Assembly: GCA_016290325.1 (NCBI GenBank)
Contig: JAEETL010000006.1
Coordinates: 42,222-106,221, forward strand
Reading direction: 5' to 3'
Origin: Muribaculaceae bacterium
Lineage (GTDB): Bacteria > Bacteroidota > Bacteroidia > Bacteroidales > Muribaculaceae
Length of the DNA: 64,000 bases
In this document: piece by piece, positions 62,448 to 64,000 of the stretch
Numbering within the stretch: the stretch's first letter is position 1
Layout of the letters: the number at the start of each line of letters is the position of its first letter
The notes under the pieces: model-generated
What the model saw: the letters and a program-made list of their open reading frames with translations, nothing else
Databases searched by the model: none
Told to the model about the DNA's origin: nothing
Translations under genes and position numbers: made by a program

Positions 62448-62987
62448 TTACTCCTTGATGAGGTTGCCGCCTTCCTTCAGAGCCTCCTCGTTGAGGGGGA
62501 TGAGGTGCCAGTGGCGCTCGGGAAGGGTCTTCTTCAAAGCCTTGAGGACGCTCTCGATGGTCACCATGGGGCGAACCTTGAGCATCGAACCCAACACGAT
62601 CATGTTGAAGGTCTTGGAGTTCTTCATCTCGATAGACTTCTCGGTAGCATCGATAGGATAAATCTTGATGTCGGTGCGGGTGGGTTTCTTGTGGATGCCA
62701 TAGGTGTCATACATCAGGATACCACCAGGTTTTACCTTGCTCTCAAACTTATCCAGGGACTGCTGGTTGAGGACAACCACCACGTCATAGGTGTTGAGGA
62801 CGGGCGAACTGATGCGCTCATCGCTCACGATAACAGTCACGTTGGCGGTACCGCCACGCTGCTCGGGACCATAGGAGGGGAGCCAGCAGACTTCCTTGTC
62901 CTCCATCAGACCAGAGTAGGCAAGAATCTTACCCATCGACAGTACACCCTGTCCGCCGAAACCGGCAATAACTATTTCATTAATCAT
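62448..62987 (-). CDS. 2-oxoacid:ferredoxin oxidoreductase, gamma subunit
   Basis: 179 aa. IAGFGGQGVLSMGKIL at the start and SYGPEQRGGTANV near residue 40 are the signatures of the gamma subunit of 2-oxoacid:acceptor oxidoreductases, which with the alpha and beta subunits decarboxylates 2-oxoglutarate, branched-chain oxoacids or similar, reducing ferredoxin. The gene is the last of the set, 15 bp after beta. The substrate (Kor or Vor type) cannot be fixed from this subunit. Confidence 0.92.
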   Translation of the reverse strand: MINEIVIAGFGGQGVLSMGKILAYSGLMEDKEVCWLPSYGPEQRGGTANVTVIVSDERISSPVLNTYDVVVVLNQQSLDKFESKVKPGGILMYDTYGIHKKPTRTDIKIYPIDATEKSIEMKNSKTFNMIVLGSMLKVRPMVTIESVLKALKKTLPERHWHLIPLNEEALKEGGNLIKE

Positions 62988-63002
62988 AGTGTCTTCTTAA
63001 TT

Positions 63003-63782
63003 TTAGCGTTGAATACCATCTTTCAAGTCCTTCAAGTCTCCCAGGGGATACTTGGCGAACATATTCTCTTCCATCCACTTGTTGGCCTTCTCAGGAGTGA
63101 GTTTCCAACCGGTGTTGCAAGCGCTGACGATCTCGACAACCGAGGTGCCCTTGCAGTTGATGCTGTTCTCAAAGGCTTTCTTCAGGGCAGCTTTAGTCTT
63201 GCGGACGTTGGCTGCAGTGTGAACACTCTGACGGGTAACATAGCATGTACCGTCGAGTTGAGCCAGCAGCGGAGTGATGGCCAAGGGATAGCCATTGAGG
63301 TCCGGACGGCGGCCGTAGGGGCAGGTAGCGGTCTTCTGGCCCAGCAGGGTCGTGGGAGCCATCTGACCACCTGTCATACCGTAGATGGCATTGTTGATAA
63401 AGATGATGACGATATTCTCGCCACGGTTGCAAGCGTGAATCGACTCGCAGGTACCGATAGCCGAGAAGTCACCGTCGCCCTGATAGGTAAACACGAGGTT
63501 CTCGGGCCACAGGCGCTTTACAGCGGTAGCCAGTGCGGTTGCACGGCCGTGGGGAGCCTCTTCCCAATCAACGTCGATGTAGTTATAGGCAAATACTGCG
63601 CAACCAACGGGCGAAACGCCGACGGTCTTCTCAGCAACACCCATTTCCTCAATGACCTGTGCGACGAGTTTGTGCACAACGCCGTGGGAGCAACCCGGGC
63701 AGTAGTGCATGTGGACCCTATTCAATAATTTAGGTTCTGAATAGACCTTATTCTCAGGTTTAATGATATCGTTAAGTTCCAT
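63003..63782 (-). CDS. 2-oxoacid:ferredoxin oxidoreductase, beta (TPP-binding) subunit
   Basis: 259 aa. The beta subunit binds thiamine diphosphate and a 4Fe-4S cluster: HYCPGCSHG near residues 27-35 supplies two cluster Cys, YQGDGDFSAIGT near 98-109 is the TPP/Mg-binding GDG site, and NAIYGMTGGQMAPTT follows. It lies 7 bp downstream of the alpha subunit and 15 bp upstream of gamma, so all are co-transcribed. Kor or Vor type; the length fits either. Confidence 0.94.
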   Translation of the reverse strand: MELNDIIKPENKVYSEPKLLNRVHMHYCPGCSHGVVHKLVAQVIEEMGVAEKTVGVSPVGCAVFAYNYIDVDWEEAPHGRATALATAVKRLWPENLVFTYQGDGDFSAIGTCESIHACNRGENIVIIFINNAIYGMTGGQMAPTTLLGQKTATCPYGRRPDLNGYPLAITPLLAQLDGTCYVTRQSVHTAANVRKTKAALKKAFENSINCKGTSVVEIVSACNTGWKLTPEKANKWMEENMFAKYPLGDLKDLKDGIQR

Positions 63783-63789
63783 TGCGATC

Positions 63790-64000
63790 TTACTTATTAA
63801 TGAGTTTCTCTTTCAGTACGTTCAACAGCTCGTCGGGAGTGGGCACGTTGCCACCAAAGCGGCCATAGTGCTCAACCGGCATCTTGCATTCAACGGCAAG
63901 CTTCACATCCTCGACCATCTGGCCGGCGTTGAGCTCAACGCACAGGATGCCCTTGACGTTCTTGGCGGCCTCACGGAGTTGCTTCTCGGGGAAGGGCCAC
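63790..64000 (-). CDS. 2-oxoacid:ferredoxin oxidoreductase, alpha subunit, C-terminal end
   Basis: Open frame from the right edge to a TAA at 63790-63792 (minus strand), about 69 residues, so only the C-terminus is seen. It translates to WPFPEKQLREAAKNVKG, then VELNAGQMVEDVK and YGRFGGNVPTPDEL, which match the end of the alpha (pyrimidine-binding and core) subunits of the VorB/KorA type. It is followed 7 bp later by the beta gene. An upstream small ferredoxin subunit, if present, lies outside the window. Confidence 0.88.
   Translation of the reverse strand, partial: WPFPEKQLREAAKNVKGILCVELNAGQMVEDVKLAVECKMPVEHYGRFGGNVPTPDELLNVLKEKLINK

Noticed and set aside
62355..63728. 457-codon + strand frame across the oxoacid oxidoreductase genes
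   Set aside because: Antisense to two genes with clear family motifs; its start lies across the terminator palindrome.

Overview
The window is bacterial chromosome from a member of the Bacteroidota, most likely order Bacteroidales. Three things point there. Many lineage-restricted families are present (DUF4270, DUF4890, DUF6089, DUF4492 next to cydAB, DUF2027-Smr, GSCFA, a MurF-Alr fusion, a PorE-like OmpA protein, type IX secretion tails, BspA-like leucine-rich repeats). The SecA is long (1113 aa). Most promoters have the Bacteroidota primary-sigma pattern TTG-N20-TAnnTTTG rather than TTGACA/TATAAT. Composition and gene content would suit Muribaculaceae or a relative, but nothing here fixes the genus. 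No phage, integrase, transposase, CRISPR array, rRNA or plasmid function was seen; the region looks like stable core chromosome.

Layout. 1-3.7 kb: end of the rod-shape operon (mreD tail, PBP2, rodA). 4-10.4 kb: a DUF4105 membrane protein, secA, a lipoprotein and a DUF3843-like gene. 10.4-13.7 kb: tRNA-Thr, a DUF4270 lipoprotein paired with an orphan starch-synthase-like half protein, and a Spy-like DUF4890 protein. 14-17.5 kb: nagA, tRNA-His, an OmpH/Skp chaperone and exported aminopeptidase C. 17.7-24.6 kb: an envelope-assembly cluster read leftward (DUF6242-like lipoprotein, DUF6089 protein, uppS, bamA, two more Skp-like chaperones). 24.8-30 kb: prmC-ribD, then cytochrome bd oxidase (DUF4492-cydA-cydB). 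30-44 kb: mixed housekeeping and exported genes (CPBP protease, DUF2027-Smr, a C10 cysteine protease with a dockerin, YgjP-like metalloprotease, trpS, FKBP isomerase, inositol-phosphatase family, Lrp regulator, a thioredoxin-fold lipoprotein behind an OPT transporter). 44-49.8 kb: PorE-like protein, a UDP-sugar dehydrogenase homologue with altered catalytic residues, aquaporin and DUF4332. 49.8-56.9 kb: a tightly packed leftward run (GSCFA, murF-alr, LRR protein, tadA, esterase, ansA). 57-64 kb: a frameshifted BspA-like lipoprotein gene, tRNA-Ser, a RecD-like helicase, a secreted endonuclease I with a sorting tail, and a 2-oxoacid:ferredoxin oxidoreductase operon running off the right edge.

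How the genes fit together. A large share serve the envelope: wall elongation (PBP2/RodA), wall precursors (MurF-Alr, UppS), Sec export, outer-membrane protein insertion (BamA with three periplasmic Skp-like chaperones), and type IX secretion (PorE-like protein, plus two exported proteins with type-A sorting tails). Energy genes are cytochrome bd and the oxoacid:ferredoxin oxidoreductase, in line with a low-oxygen or anaerobic life.

Most interesting points: (1) a nucleotide-sugar dehydrogenase homologue whose catalytic Cys, a conserved Asn and a flanking Lys are replaced by Leu, Thr and Gln; (2) a dispersed ~60-bp repeat that supplies a promoter to three unrelated genes; (3) TTTTAGG-type heptamer arrays placed directly after stop codons, always in the same orientation as the gene; (4) a one-base frameshift in a BspA-like gene; (5) a Tyr/Gly-rich, repeat-encoded stretch in the BamA barrel region. 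I did not find a clearly new multi-gene defence or mobile system.
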